This document shows positions 1 through 7,548 of a DNA stretch of 18,470 bases, one piece after another (position 1 is the stretch's first letter; each line of letters begins with the position of its first letter). This DNA is from an uncultured Lachnospiraceae bacterium (GTDB taxonomy: Bacteria; Bacillota; Clostridia; Lachnospirales; Lachnospiraceae), in assembly GCA_900539175.1 (NCBI GenBank), contig UQAW01000076.1, positions 1 to 18,470 of the forward strand, given 5' to 3'. A program made the translations under genes and the position numbers. Below the pieces are notes generated by a model. The model worked only from the letters and a program-made list of their open reading frames with translations. It was not told the origin of the DNA and did no database searches.

Positions 1-41
1 TTCATGAAGTTGTTTCCACATGTCTCAGCGACAGCTTAATT

Positions 42-91
42 AGAATACCACAGCCTTTACGCTATGTCAACACTTTTTTTACTTTTTTCGA
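42..91 (-). promoter_or_regulatory. Strong sigma-A promoter with A-rich upstream element, reading out of the window to the left
   Basis: On the minus strand there is a perfect -35 TTGACA (65-70), a 17-base spacer and a -10 TATTCT (42-47). Two A-runs lie directly upstream of the -35 (about 72-89), like an UP element. The expected start point is near 35, and the transcript leaves the window at position 1. No open frame with a ribosome-binding site follows within the visible bases. An UP element together with a GC-richer leader (AAGCTGTCGCTGAGAC) is the usual look of rRNA or tRNA operon promoters in Clostridia, so I infer that a stable-RNA operon lies to the left. The hexamers are seen directly; the RNA identity is inference. 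Confidence 0.7.
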
Positions 92-233
92 GCATTTTAT
101 TTATACTTTTATTTTCATATATATCCTCTACTTAAGATCTCTTTTTCTGGTCGTTCATTTTCAGACTTCATCAGGATATCATTGTGACCCCTTTGCTTTT
201 ACAGTTATAAATTGTTTGTATCAACAGAATACA

Positions 234-276
234 AAAAGAGGAAACATTTTTTATTCAAAAAAACATCTCCTCTTTT
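234..276 (-). terminator. Rho-independent terminator downstream of the SLH protein gene
   Basis: On the minus strand, just after the stop codon at 288, the arms AAAAGAGGA and TCCTCTTTT (268-276 and 234-242) pair perfectly over 9 bp. The interior holds a T-run facing an A-run that extends the stem. The T-rich end on both strands means it could stop transcription in either direction. It separates the surface-protein gene from the promoter at 42-70. The remaining bases from 92 to 233 are AT-rich and show nothing else that I recognise. Confidence 0.75.
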
Positions 277-287
277 CACACATCTGT

Positions 288-2423
288 TTACTTATATTTC
301 TCCATGAATCTCTGAATAATTGCTGCACATTCTACACGAATGGCATTTCCCTGTGGATCAAGCTGCGTCCCATCTGACTTACCCGTAAGGATTCCACTTC
401 CTACCGCCCAACGCATAGCCTCTTTCGCAAACTCACTCACCTTCGATGCATCCTGAAATTTGCCAAGTTCTATGGCCTCACTGGTATCATACCCCTTTTT
501 GCCAGCATAACGATACATCATGACTGCCATCTGCTCACGGCTAATATTATCAGCGGGACCAAAGTTCCCATTACTATAACCAGTTACTACTCCTATACTA
601 TTTGCCCACAGAACGGCATCTGTATACCAGATATTTTCCTCTACATCCTGAAACTCATGCCGGAATTCTACTTTTGACACCCCATTCATACGATATAAAA
701 TTACAGCAAACTGCGCACGTGAAAGAGCAGCATTGGTTCCAAAAATCTTCTCTGACAACCCCGTCATAATATAATTCTGATATGCATAACGAACCGAACC
801 ATAATACCACTGGTCTCTCATAACATCTGCAAAAGGAAGTTTCTCCAATACGGTTACATTACAGGAAGCAGTTTTCCCATTACTTGTGGTTACTGTAATC
901 GTGGCATTTCCCACACCCACTGCCGATACCTCTCCCTTTTCATTGACAGATGCCACTTCGGAATTATCAGAGTTCCAGTTCACCTTTGAAGATGCTGCTG
1001 CCGGAATTACGGTGTAATAAATAGTTCTTGTATCACCAACTTCCATCTGCAGCACATTGTCACGAATCACAATATCCGTTGGCTTCACTGTCAAATCCAC
1101 AGGTGCAGTAATACTGTCAGCAGATTCATTCGGAGACTGTTTCAATACATACTGAAGCGTATCTCCATGTTTTGCACTTGCATAAATATAACCGTTGGAT
1201 GTATCTGGTTTATACACAAGTGAATCTTCCTGACCATCCAGAGTTATTTTTCTTATTTCAGTCGCCGTATTATAATATAATTCATGGTTATGTAAAAACA
1301 ATCCCGAAAATGCTCCTACCCAGTACGAGCCGGACGATCCCCAGACATTCCATCTTCCTAAATTCTTTAAGGTTGTTATACTTTGATCTCTCAGGTTTCT
1401 TTTATAAATAGAAGTTCCTTCAATATAATAGGCATAATCATCTTCTATAATAATCTGAGATCGTGTATTTACCCAATATGCATCATCATACGTTTTGCTG
1501 TCACAGACTAGCTCCGTCAAATCCCAGCCATAGTGTACACTTGTTCCCAGCCTTGCCTCCTGTATTGCCGAATCGCTTACCAGAAAATATGCATGATAGA
1601 CCTTCCCCAGACTATCTGGGACCGGATCATCCCAGGTACAATCCACATGATAATAAGAACCGTCTATCTTAATGATATTCCACGCATGCCCCATACCACT
1701 GCTGGCTGTGACATGGCACTCAATTCCCAGTAAATTCATAATATATTTATAACCATAGGCATAGGCCTGACAGACACCGGTCCCTTTTAGAAAAAGGCCG
1801 CCACTTCGATAGGAATCATTCGGCAATGTACCATTTAAAAGATTCTCATAATCATACTCATACTCGTAGACAAAATAGTCATGAATGACAAGCGCCTTTC
1901 TTTCCTCCGACATATCCTCCGAAACCAACCGTTTCATTTCGGATACTTTTTCATCCACTTTCCGGAAATAAGCTTCTGTCTCTTCTTGTGTCATCGTATT
2001 GGTGATTGCAATGTTTGAATAATAACTGCCCCGATACCAAAATACCAAATCAATTCCATTACTGAAATATGGGGAGAAATAAAGAAGATCTGCAATTGCA
2101 TACTGCTGCCTGTTAATCTGCATATCCGACAAATCTACAGAGGATTGCTGTTTTAACACGGCTTCCTTTACTTTGCTCTCCAATTCAAAAAGTAATTCCG
2201 TCTCATCATACACTTCGTCCGCTGCAAATGCGGCTGCCTGCATGTCCTCTTCATCGGAAGGCAGTTCAAAGACCGGCGGCTTCTCTATGGCGTAAGCTTC
2301 CGTTATATTCTCGGGTTCTGATGCTGTTTCCGATTCTTCCGGCTGCGCCGCATAAACCGCTGATGGTGTAACGAGTGACGAGATCAACAGTATTGCCAAT
2401 AACGTTTTTAAACCTCTTTTCAT
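288..2423 (-). CDS. Secreted transglutaminase-like surface protein with Big_2 and three SLH domains
   Basis: This is a 711-residue exported protein. I start it at the ATG at 2421-2423 because a perfect AGGAGG lies 7 bases upstream and the next residues are a signal peptide (MKRG, hydrophobic 7-19, cleavage after VYAA near 26); the open frame continues 29 codons further upstream without such a signal. Domains in order: an acidic linker; a transglutaminase/protease-like core at about 170-300, with a candidate Cys218-His246-Asp261 triad in the contexts GVCQAYAYG, GHAWN and HVDCTW; a beta-rich stretch at about 310-440; a bacterial Ig-like group 2 domain at about 450-525; and three S-layer homology repeats at about 530-575, 592-640 and 655-705. 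SLH repeats anchor proteins to secondary cell-wall polymers, so this is a wall-bound surface enzyme. Whether it crosslinks, hydrolyses or is only structural cannot be read from the sequence. It has its own promoter and terminator and appears unrelated to the biosynthetic cluster. Confidence 0.9.
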   Translation of the reverse strand: MKRGLKTLLAILLISSLVTPSAVYAAQPEESETASEPENITEAYAIEKPPVFELPSDEEDMQAAAFAADEVYDETELLFELESKVKEAVLKQQSSVDLSDMQINRQQYAIADLLYFSPYFSNGIDLVFWYRGSYYSNIAITNTMTQEETEAYFRKVDEKVSEMKRLVSEDMSEERKALVIHDYFVYEYEYDYENLLNGTLPNDSYRSGGLFLKGTGVCQAYAYGYKYIMNLLGIECHVTASSGMGHAWNIIKIDGSYYHVDCTWDDPVPDSLGKVYHAYFLVSDSAIQEARLGTSVHYGWDLTELVCDSKTYDDAYWVNTRSQIIIEDDYAYYIEGTSIYKRNLRDQSITTLKNLGRWNVWGSSGSYWVGAFSGLFLHNHELYYNTATEIRKITLDGQEDSLVYKPDTSNGYIYASAKHGDTLQYVLKQSPNESADSITAPVDLTVKPTDIVIRDNVLQMEVGDTRTIYYTVIPAAASSKVNWNSDNSEVASVNEKGEVSAVGVGNATITVTTSNGKTASCNVTVLEKLPFADVMRDQWYYGSVRYAYQNYIMTGLSEKIFGTNAALSRAQFAVILYRMNGVSKVEFRHEFQDVEENIWYTDAVLWANSIGVVTGYSNGNFGPADNISREQMAVMMYRYAGKKGYDTSEAIELGKFQDASKVSEFAKEAMRWAVGSGILTGKSDGTQLDPQGNAIRVECAAIIQRFMEKYK

Positions 2424-2453
2424 ACATGCTCCTCCTGTGTTGTTTTTTCTTTC

Positions 2454-2482
2454 ATTATACCGTAAAACAGCGTAATGATAAA
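2454..2482 (-). promoter_or_regulatory. Candidate promoter of the SLH surface-protein gene
   Basis: On the minus strand a perfect -10 TATAAT (2454-2459) lies 17 bases after a partial -35, TTTATC (2477-2482). The -10 is about 30 bases upstream of the chosen ATG at 2423 and the AGGAGG site. Its position supports that start over the longer frame, which begins upstream of this promoter. Confidence 0.6.
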
Positions 2483-2554
2483 CAACATTCTCTGAATATT
2501 TGACCACCAAAAAAGAAATTTTCGCTTGTCAGAATTCAGTTTCTTTGTTATACT

Positions 2555-2584
2555 TATTCATATAGCAGTTATGCTATATGAATA
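2555..2584. repeat. Perfect 13-bp inverted repeat with 4-base loop
   Basis: The arms are TATTCATATAGCA (2555-2567) and its exact complement (2572-2584), with loop GTTA. Neither strand has a T-run after the stem, so it is not a canonical terminator. It lies in the 522-bp gap between the surface-protein gene and the Nudix gene. It could be an operator, a hairpin in a transcript end or a remnant of a small element. Confidence 0.7.
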
Positions 2585-2595
2585 TCACCTTTATA

Positions 2596-2658
2596 AAATA
2601 TATCCTTGAATCTACTTTATGCTTATCAAAGTTGTTTAGCAGATTCAAAGATATATTT
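2596..2658. repeat. Long inverted repeat, 18-bp arms with one mismatch
   Basis: The arms AAATATATCCTTGAATCT (2596-2613) and AGATTCAAAGATATATTT (2641-2658) pair at 17 of 18 positions around a 27-base loop. On the plus strand a T-rich run follows the right arm (to about 2661), so it might terminate plus-strand transcription, but no plus-strand gene is evident. Thirteen bases separate it from the palindrome at 2555-2584. The pair may be the core of a miniature element. Confidence 0.65.
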
Positions 2659-2712
2659 TTTATATATACTATACTTATTTGACACTTACCTTCATTCTAA
2701 CCCAAACAAGGA

Positions 2713-2735
2713 CAAAGCTCGAAAAAATAGCTTTG
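2713..2735 (-). terminator. Possible terminator hairpin of the carboxyltransferase/PPTase/Nudix operon
   Basis: On the minus strand the arms GCAAAGCT (2729-2736) and AGCTTTG (2713-2719) fold around a T-rich loop. The tail beyond is only weakly U-rich (CCTTGTTTGG). It is the best hairpin in the roughly 200 bases after the Nudix stop codon at 2946, but it is not a strong terminator. The bases between 2736 and 2945 contain no convincing gene. Confidence 0.3.
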
Positions 2736-2945
2736 CCCTTCAGTAACTAATGCCATATCTTATATCAGTTTTTGCAATTCATCACGAACTTTAATACCCT
2801 CGCAACATTTATGATATTACTCGGGACACCTCACATTCCCTAACCTCCTACATCTTAGAAATCATTCGAAAAGTATATATTTAACAATAAACAAATCACT
2901 TTCTTTCCCGCTCATATCCGTTCTTTTGAAAAGAAACCAAATAAA

Positions 2946-3419
2946 TTACACTCCTTTGATTTCATCATTCACCAACCAACCCATGCTGTATTCATCCTCC
3001 AATAATATTTCCTTTGTAAATTCAGGTTTTATTAAAATAGAATCTAAATCATCCTTAGAAAACCACCCAATGACTAATTTGTTTTCCACACATTCTTCTT
3101 TTAATTCATCTAACAGCGTAACTTTAAATATCACTAAAATTTCGTGAAATGTAGTATCTTTAAACTTATAAAAATTCTCACATACTTTTACTAATTGATC
3201 AATCTTACACTTACAACCAATTTCTTCCCTGATTTCTCTTTTTATGGCATCTTCACATAATTCTCCAAGTTTTACACGCCCTCCAAGAAAATTCCAAAAA
3301 GAATCTGCTTTCCTCTTATGCAGCAAAAATCTGCCGTTGTTTTCAATGATGCAAGATACTCGAAAATTAAACTTCATATCACCTTCGTTAAAACAAATAT
3401 CTTCTTGTGCCATTTTCAT
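2946..3419 (-). CDS. Nudix hydrolase
   Basis: A 157-residue single-domain protein. The Nudix box is complete: G47, then five residues, E53, then seven, then R61-E-I-R-E-E-I-G68. It matches GX5EX7REUXEEXGU and supplies the Mg2+-binding glutamates. Nudix enzymes cleave a nucleoside diphosphate linked to another moiety; the substrate here (nucleotide, CoA derivative, sugar nucleotide) cannot be told from the box. Its ATG overlaps the TGA of the phosphopantetheinyl transferase gene (ATGA), so the two are probably translationally coupled. A second ATG two codons downstream is an alternative start. A role in turning over CoA or ADP by-products of carrier-protein activation is possible from context only. 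Confidence 0.85.
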   Translation of the reverse strand: MKMAQEDICFNEGDMKFNFRVSCIIENNGRFLLHKRKADSFWNFLGGRVKLGELCEDAIKREIREEIGCKCKIDQLVKVCENFYKFKDTTFHEILVIFKVTLLDELKEECVENKLVIGWFSKDDLDSILIKPEFTKEILLEDEYSMGWLVNDEIKGV

Positions 3420-4138
3420 ACCCCTTTATCAATACAATCCATCTGTCCATACAATTGCCTGTTTTTCCTACCTACCATATGAATCAACTCTTCTAATGCC
3501 ACTTCCTTAACAGTGACCTTTTGTTCTTCTCCGCATATTGCTAAATAGTAATCTGGTTTATATAGAATGCTTTTTAAAAACAGGTTTTCATTCAACTCTC
3601 TATTATCATCAATTACAACATTATTTAATGCACCCACAGAAAATGTATTCATTCCTGTCGAAAAACCTGTCCCTAAATATTTTATATAGCTTTCCTTCAG
3701 AGTCCAAATTTGAGTAAATCTTTTATTCCGTTCCATACCTGCCACAGAATAAATATACTCTTTTTCCTCTTCTTTAAAAATCCCCTCGACAATTCTTTCA
3801 TTTCCAGATCGGATTTTTTCAATATCAACTCCAACTTCCGAAGCTCCATAAGCAAGCACAACCCAATCCCCTGAGTGAGATAAATTAAAGAAAAAATCAT
3901 TTACATTTTTCAAAGTCGGCTTACCATACTTATTATAAGAAAAAGTCATTTCACCATATTGATTGGTTGCTTCAAATAAACTGTATTGAAGTAATAATTC
4001 CGCACATACACTTCTATATGCATCAATCATAAAACGAAAACGGTCTGCTTTTCTTCTTCTTTCTCTGGAAACTTCATTTCTAAACAGTTGATAACTATCA
4101 ATACTTAGTTCTGATATATTCAGACAATTAATAATCAT
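3416..4138 (-). CDS. 4'-phosphopantetheinyl transferase, Sfp family
   Basis: This enzyme would move phosphopantetheine from CoA to a conserved serine of a carrier protein, making it active in fatty-acid, polyketide or peptide synthesis. I start it at the ATG at 4136-4138 (240 residues) because an AGGGGGGAG run lies directly upstream; the open frame has an earlier ATG at 4189 with no comparable site. Counting from the chosen start, the family motifs are KYGKP (70-74), NLSHSGDW (85-92), GVDIEKI with Mg-binding D105 and E107, and W145-T-L-K-E-S-Y-I-K153. Length and motif spacing match Sfp rather than the short AcpS type, so it likely serves secondary-metabolism carriers. It follows the carboxyltransferase gene and overlaps the Nudix gene. 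No carrier protein is visible in this window. Confidence 0.92.
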   Translation of the reverse strand: MIINCLNISELSIDSYQLFRNEVSRERRRKADRFRFMIDAYRSVCAELLLQYSLFEATNQYGEMTFSYNKYGKPTLKNVNDFFFNLSHSGDWVVLAYGASEVGVDIEKIRSGNERIVEGIFKEEEKEYIYSVAGMERNKRFTQIWTLKESYIKYLGTGFSTGMNTFSVGALNNVVIDDNRELNENLFLKSILYKPDYYLAICGEEQKVTVKEVALEELIHMVGRKNRQLYGQMDCIDKGV

Positions 4139-4222
4139 ACACTCCCCCCTGTCATTAGATCTTAAATAGAACTTTTCTATAGCACTCAAAATAAATCGCG
4201 TTTTCAGGCATTTTCAAAAGCC

Positions 4223-5848
4223 TTAAAACTTGCGAAATCGCTCATACCGATTAGTTAAAATGTATTTTCCTTTTTTCTTTTGGTACTTTTTCAGAAACAT
4301 CATAATTTCACCTTTCAACTGCAAACACAGCCGTTCCATACTTTCAATGTTTAATACATCGGGTTCTGAAAAAACCTTATCCACAACTTGCATTTGGTAT
4401 AAATCTCCTGATTTCAACTTCATTAATTCCGCAGCCTCATCAGCTCTTGTGCTGTCCTTCCACAGGATACTTGCATATCCTTCCGGAGTCAATACTGAAT
4501 ATACTGCATTTTCCAGCATCCAGACTTCATTTGCAACGCCTAACGCCAAAGCTCCTCCGCTTCCTCCTTCACTATGAATGATCGATAAGATTGGAACTTC
4601 GATCGCAGACATTTCCTTCAGAAGTTCTGCAATTACATACCCCTGGCCCTGTTCTTCCGCTTCTTTTCCGCATGCGGCCCCAATGGTATCAACAAAACAT
4701 ATGATTGGACGTTTGAATTTCTCTGCCTGCTTCATTAATCTTAATGCTTTTCGATATCCGGCCGGAGACGGCATGCCCCAATTACGATAGATTGCTTCGT
4801 CAAGACTTTTTTTCCCTTTCTGTTCTCCTATTACTGTAACTGCCTGTCCGCCTAAACTGCCAATTCCTCCAACAATTGCATGATCATCGCTAAATGTTCG
4901 GTCACCATGAAGTTCCAAAAAGTAATCGAAAATTTTTTCAATATAATCGAGACTGGTTGGTCGTCCATTTGCACGTGCTTTCTGTACCGTCTGCCAGGCG
5001 CTAAGACTACATGAATGATACTGCTTATTATTGTTTGTACTCAATAATTTGAAGCTATTTATGTACCTATGTTTCTTGCCATGTAACTGAATCAGCCTGC
5101 CTAAATACTCCCTCATCTCCACACGTGCTACTATATCATCAACAAAACCATGTGAGAGTTGAAATTCTGCGGTCTGAAAACCTTTTGGTAATTTTACACC
5201 GGTATTTTGTTCAATAACCCGCGGTCCGGCAAAGCCTATCATCGCTCCCTTTTCCGCTAACACGATATCTGCTGATAAGGCAAAACTTGCGCTGACACCA
5301 CCCATCGTAGGATTTGTCAGAACAGAAATATATAGTAGGCCTGCGTCACTATGTTTTTTTACTGCCGCTGCCGTTTTTTCCATTTGCATTAAGGAAATAA
5401 TTCCTTCCTGCATCCTTGCTCCGCCAGAACAGCAAAATACAATAACCGGCAATCTTTTTTTCATAGCCTTTTCAAACATACATGTTATTTTTTCACCAAC
5501 ATAACGACCCATACTGGCCATTATGAATCGCGTATCCATGACACCAATTGCCACAGAACTACCATTTATTTTCATTTCTCCTGCAACAATTGCTTCTTTT
5601 AAATTATGTTTCTTTTTCATTTTGCCTATCAATTCTTCGTATGAACGATCATTGAGCGGATTAGAGAAAAGGATATCATCTTTCCATTCATGAAAGGAAT
5701 GCTCATCTGCTAAAGAGCGGATACGCTTGTATGCATGAAACCGCATATAATTTCCGCAAAACGGACAAACCGATAGATTACTGTCTAATTTTTCTCTGGT
5801 AATTTCTGCTCCACATACTTTACATATTCGACCATTTGCCATATTCAT
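4223..5848 (-). CDS. accDA: Fused acetyl-CoA carboxyltransferase, beta plus alpha subunits (AccD-AccA)
   Basis: One protein of 541 residues joins two subunits that are usually separate. I use the ATG at 5846-5848, preceded by AGAGGG; the open frame runs 17 codons further upstream without a site. The N-terminal half is AccD-like: a four-cysteine zinc ribbon (C9, C12, C28, C31) and the crotonase-fold motifs GGARMQEG and PTMGGVSASFA. The C-terminal half, from about residue 290, is AccA-like: LELHGDRTFSDDHAIVGG, GQGYVIAELL and the glycine-rich EGGSGGALALG. It should transfer the carboxyl group from carboxybiotin to acetyl-CoA, giving malonyl-CoA. No biotin carboxylase or biotin carrier gene is in the window, so partners must come from the right flank or the housekeeping set. 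It heads a short operon with the PPTase and Nudix genes. Placement beside KS and DAP genes suggests a dedicated malonyl-CoA supply, but a housekeeping role cannot be excluded. Confidence 0.93.
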   Translation of the reverse strand: MNMANGRICKVCGAEITREKLDSNLSVCPFCGNYMRFHAYKRIRSLADEHSFHEWKDDILFSNPLNDRSYEELIGKMKKKHNLKEAIVAGEMKINGSSVAIGVMDTRFIMASMGRYVGEKITCMFEKAMKKRLPVIVFCCSGGARMQEGIISLMQMEKTAAAVKKHSDAGLLYISVLTNPTMGGVSASFALSADIVLAEKGAMIGFAGPRVIEQNTGVKLPKGFQTAEFQLSHGFVDDIVARVEMREYLGRLIQLHGKKHRYINSFKLLSTNNNKQYHSCSLSAWQTVQKARANGRPTSLDYIEKIFDYFLELHGDRTFSDDHAIVGGIGSLGGQAVTVIGEQKGKKSLDEAIYRNWGMPSPAGYRKALRLMKQAEKFKRPIICFVDTIGAACGKEAEEQGQGYVIAELLKEMSAIEVPILSIIHSEGGSGGALALGVANEVWMLENAVYSVLTPEGYASILWKDSTRADEAAELMKLKSGDLYQMQVVDKVFSEPDVLNIESMERLCLQLKGEIMMFLKKYQKKKGKYILTNRYERFRKF

Positions 5849-5926
5849 AATTTCCCTCTTTCCAAGTACATCAATACTGTGTCTGGAAAACACAGCCACT
5901 CATTAGTTATGACACGCTCTATACAG

Positions 5927-6008
5927 AAAAAAAGGGATAACATATGCGCCATTTGTCCTCTTCTTTTTTCCTTAAGAAGATGTCTATAAATCACGATATA
6001 TGTTACCC
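5927..6008 (-). promoter_or_regulatory. Leader hairpin with U7 tract upstream of accDA: attenuator or terminator
   Basis: On the minus strand GGGTAACATAT (6008-5998) pairs with ATATGTTATCCC (5945-5934) over 11 bp with one bulged U, and is followed at once by seven Ts (5933-5927). The 52-base interior folds its own 7-bp hairpin (arms at 5974-5980 and 5959-5965). The U-run right after a CCC-closing stem is the form of an intrinsic terminator. It lies 78 bases before the accDA start with no clear promoter in between, so it could be a conditional terminator in the accDA leader or the end of the preceding unit. I see no T-box or named riboswitch motif. Confidence 0.6.
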
Positions 6009-6321
6009 TATAAAGTTTCTCTTGTGTGCGCTCGTCCGCCAACAGTTATAAAATTTCCTTAAAAATAGTTTTTCGACTCCATTTCACAACTCTTTTTAAA
6101 ATAAAGTCGATTTCCAGGGTTGAATACTCCTGTGCAATAAATTCGTCTTCTAATACTTAAAATTCTTTACCGGATAGTGTTTCTCATTTTCTTCAAGTTT
6201 CAAGTACAATAAAAAAACGTTGAAGAATGTGTTCATGTTACTTACAGATAAATATGCTGATAAGATTTAAAGTACGATTACCTGTTATGACCGCATGCAC
6301 GCCAACGCTTTCCTTGAAATC

Positions 6322-6495
6322 TTAGACGTTGAAACGATCCAAAAACTTACTTCTAACCATAAACATACGAAATGCCGTAGGTAAGTCCATTCCTAACTGC
6401 TCATATATATCAGCGACTTCCTGTTGTTTTGCATGTGTTTGTATTATTTTATTCTTGTTTTTCTTTTTATCAATATCAAATTTGGTTTTAAGAGA
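6322..6495 (-). pseudogene. RelB/DinJ-family antitoxin remnant
   Basis: A minus-strand open frame of 57 codons contains ADIYEQLGMDLPTAFRMF, followed by MVRSK. This matches the ribbon-helix-helix core of RelB/DinJ antitoxins, where an 'LGxxLxTAxxxF' helix is diagnostic. It has no ATG start: the frame opens after a stop codon at 6496-6498. The protein ends soon after the core (DRFNV then stop) without the usual C-terminal toxin-binding tail. No RelE/YafQ toxin follows in the next 470 bases. A TATAAT hexamer (complement at 6495-6500) sits at its upstream end. I read it as a decayed toxin-antitoxin relic between sbnB and accDA. The rest of the 5849-6530 gap contains the leader hairpin and no other gene I can support. 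Confidence 0.6.
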
Positions 6496-6530
6496 TTATA
6501 CACCAATCACTGGACACTACTTAATAATTA

Positions 6531-7526
6531 TTATCGCATAAAGTTCTTTATCATTGTTCCTATATTTTCTTTATCCGCTTCCATCTTAACTACATTGGCA
6601 AGAGCTAAATCCAATATACCTAAGCCAAACGGACTAAATAGAACCCGCTTATCTGAAACACGCTTCTCAATCTTCTTTGAAACAACATCAGCCAGTGTAC
6701 CTCTTACAAAACTTCTCGTATTAAGCTTTTGTTCTGTAAGATGAATTGATGTTCTCTCTCGGCATACATGATCTAAATCATCTACAATATTGTCACACTG
6801 TTCTACGAATTCAGGTGAAAAATCTCTCAAAGAAATGTTTAAAATAGTCGTATTTTTATCACATGCAGGAATTTCACTTATATAAGGTACGCCTGCAGTT
6901 GTTGCAAAGCAGACAAGTTTTGCATTTTCGAAAACTTCATTTACAGATCCTACTACTGTCATATTAAACTTTTCTTCTTTGAATCTTTCTGTAAAGTCTT
7001 TTGCACGCTCTTCAGACTTATCAAATACATATACTTCTTCCAAATCAGGAAATACCGTATGTAAGAATTTTAATATTTCACTATTAATTCTTCCACATCC
7101 AACAAGACCGATTTTTCTTTCATCTGAATTTGAATGTAGTTCTTTTGCTGCTAAAGCTGCACTTGCCGCGGTTCTCTTCGCACTTATAATTGAAGATTCC
7201 ATAAATGCACTTACTTGACCTGTACTCATATCATTCAGAATAAATGCTGCTGATGCTCTTTCCATTCCTTTCTGGATATTTTCAGGAAAAGAAGATATCC
7301 ATTTCATCCCTGCAATATCAAACTCTCCACCAATATAAGCAGGAAGTCCAATAATTCGGTCTGAATCGCGATTGGGAAATCTTAAAAAAATTGAATGTGG
7401 CATAGAAGAAAGGCCATCATTGTGCAAGACATATGTCTGACTTACAATATCAATAATCTGTTGTTCTTTTCCTTCTAAAATACTGTTTACTTCATCAGCA
7501 ATTATAATTTTAATATCCTTACTCAT
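6531..7526 (-). CDS. sbnB: SbnB-like N-(2-amino-2-carboxyethyl)-L-glutamate dehydrogenase (2,3-diaminopropionate synthesis)
   Basis: This belongs to the ornithine cyclodeaminase/mu-crystallin family. In staphyloferrin B synthesis SbnB oxidises the SbnA product N-(2-amino-2-carboxyethyl)-glutamate with NAD+, releasing L-2,3-diaminopropionate and 2-oxoglutarate. I start it at the ATG at 7524-7526 (331 residues) because AGGAGAG lies just upstream; an ATG five codons earlier overlaps that site. Visible features are the substrate-pocket segment AGMKWISSFPEN (about 72-83), the helix ISAKRTAASAALAAKEL (115-131) and a Rossmann loop GLVGCGRIN (140-148). It lies 22 bases after sbnA, so the two are co-transcribed. 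The pairing with an SbnA-type synthase, rather than the sequence alone, separates SbnB from ordinary ornithine cyclodeaminases. Confidence 0.88.
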   Translation of the reverse strand: MSKDIKIIIADEVNSILEGKEQQIIDIVSQTYVLHNDGLSSMPHSIFLRFPNRDSDRIIGLPAYIGGEFDIAGMKWISSFPENIQKGMERASAAFILNDMSTGQVSAFMESSIISAKRTAASAALAAKELHSNSDERKIGLVGCGRINSEILKFLHTVFPDLEEVYVFDKSEERAKDFTERFKEEKFNMTVVGSVNEVFENAKLVCFATTAGVPYISEIPACDKNTTILNISLRDFSPEFVEQCDNIVDDLDHVCRERTSIHLTEQKLNTRSFVRGTLADVVSKKIEKRVSDKRVLFSPFGLGILDLALANVVKMEADKENIGTMIKNFMR

Positions 7527-7548
7527 TTTCACTCTCCTCATTTTTGTA

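Noticed and set aside
1172..1733. Several plus-strand open frames of 66-79 codons opposite the SLH protein gene
   Set aside because: They are antisense shadows of a well-supported gene, lack ribosome-binding sites and have no recognisable motifs.
2736..2945. Possible coding remnant after the Nudix gene
   Set aside because: Short minus-strand frames show no family motif and are broken by stops; I cannot support a gene.
5845..6042. 65-codon minus-strand frame just upstream of accDA
   Set aside because: It overlaps the accDA start and the leader hairpin with its U7 tract and has no recognisable family; I treat it as leader sequence.
6262..6372. Plus-strand frame reading DRMHANAFLEILDVETI opposite the RelB relic
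   Set aside because: It is intriguing because it is not low complexity, but I recognise no family and it overlaps the RelB/DinJ match on the other strand.
6329..6744. Two plus-strand frames overlapping the end of sbnB
   Set aside because: The hydrophobic, Phe/Ile-rich translation is what AT-rich antisense DNA gives; the opposite strand carries sbnB and the RelB-like relic, which have real motifs.
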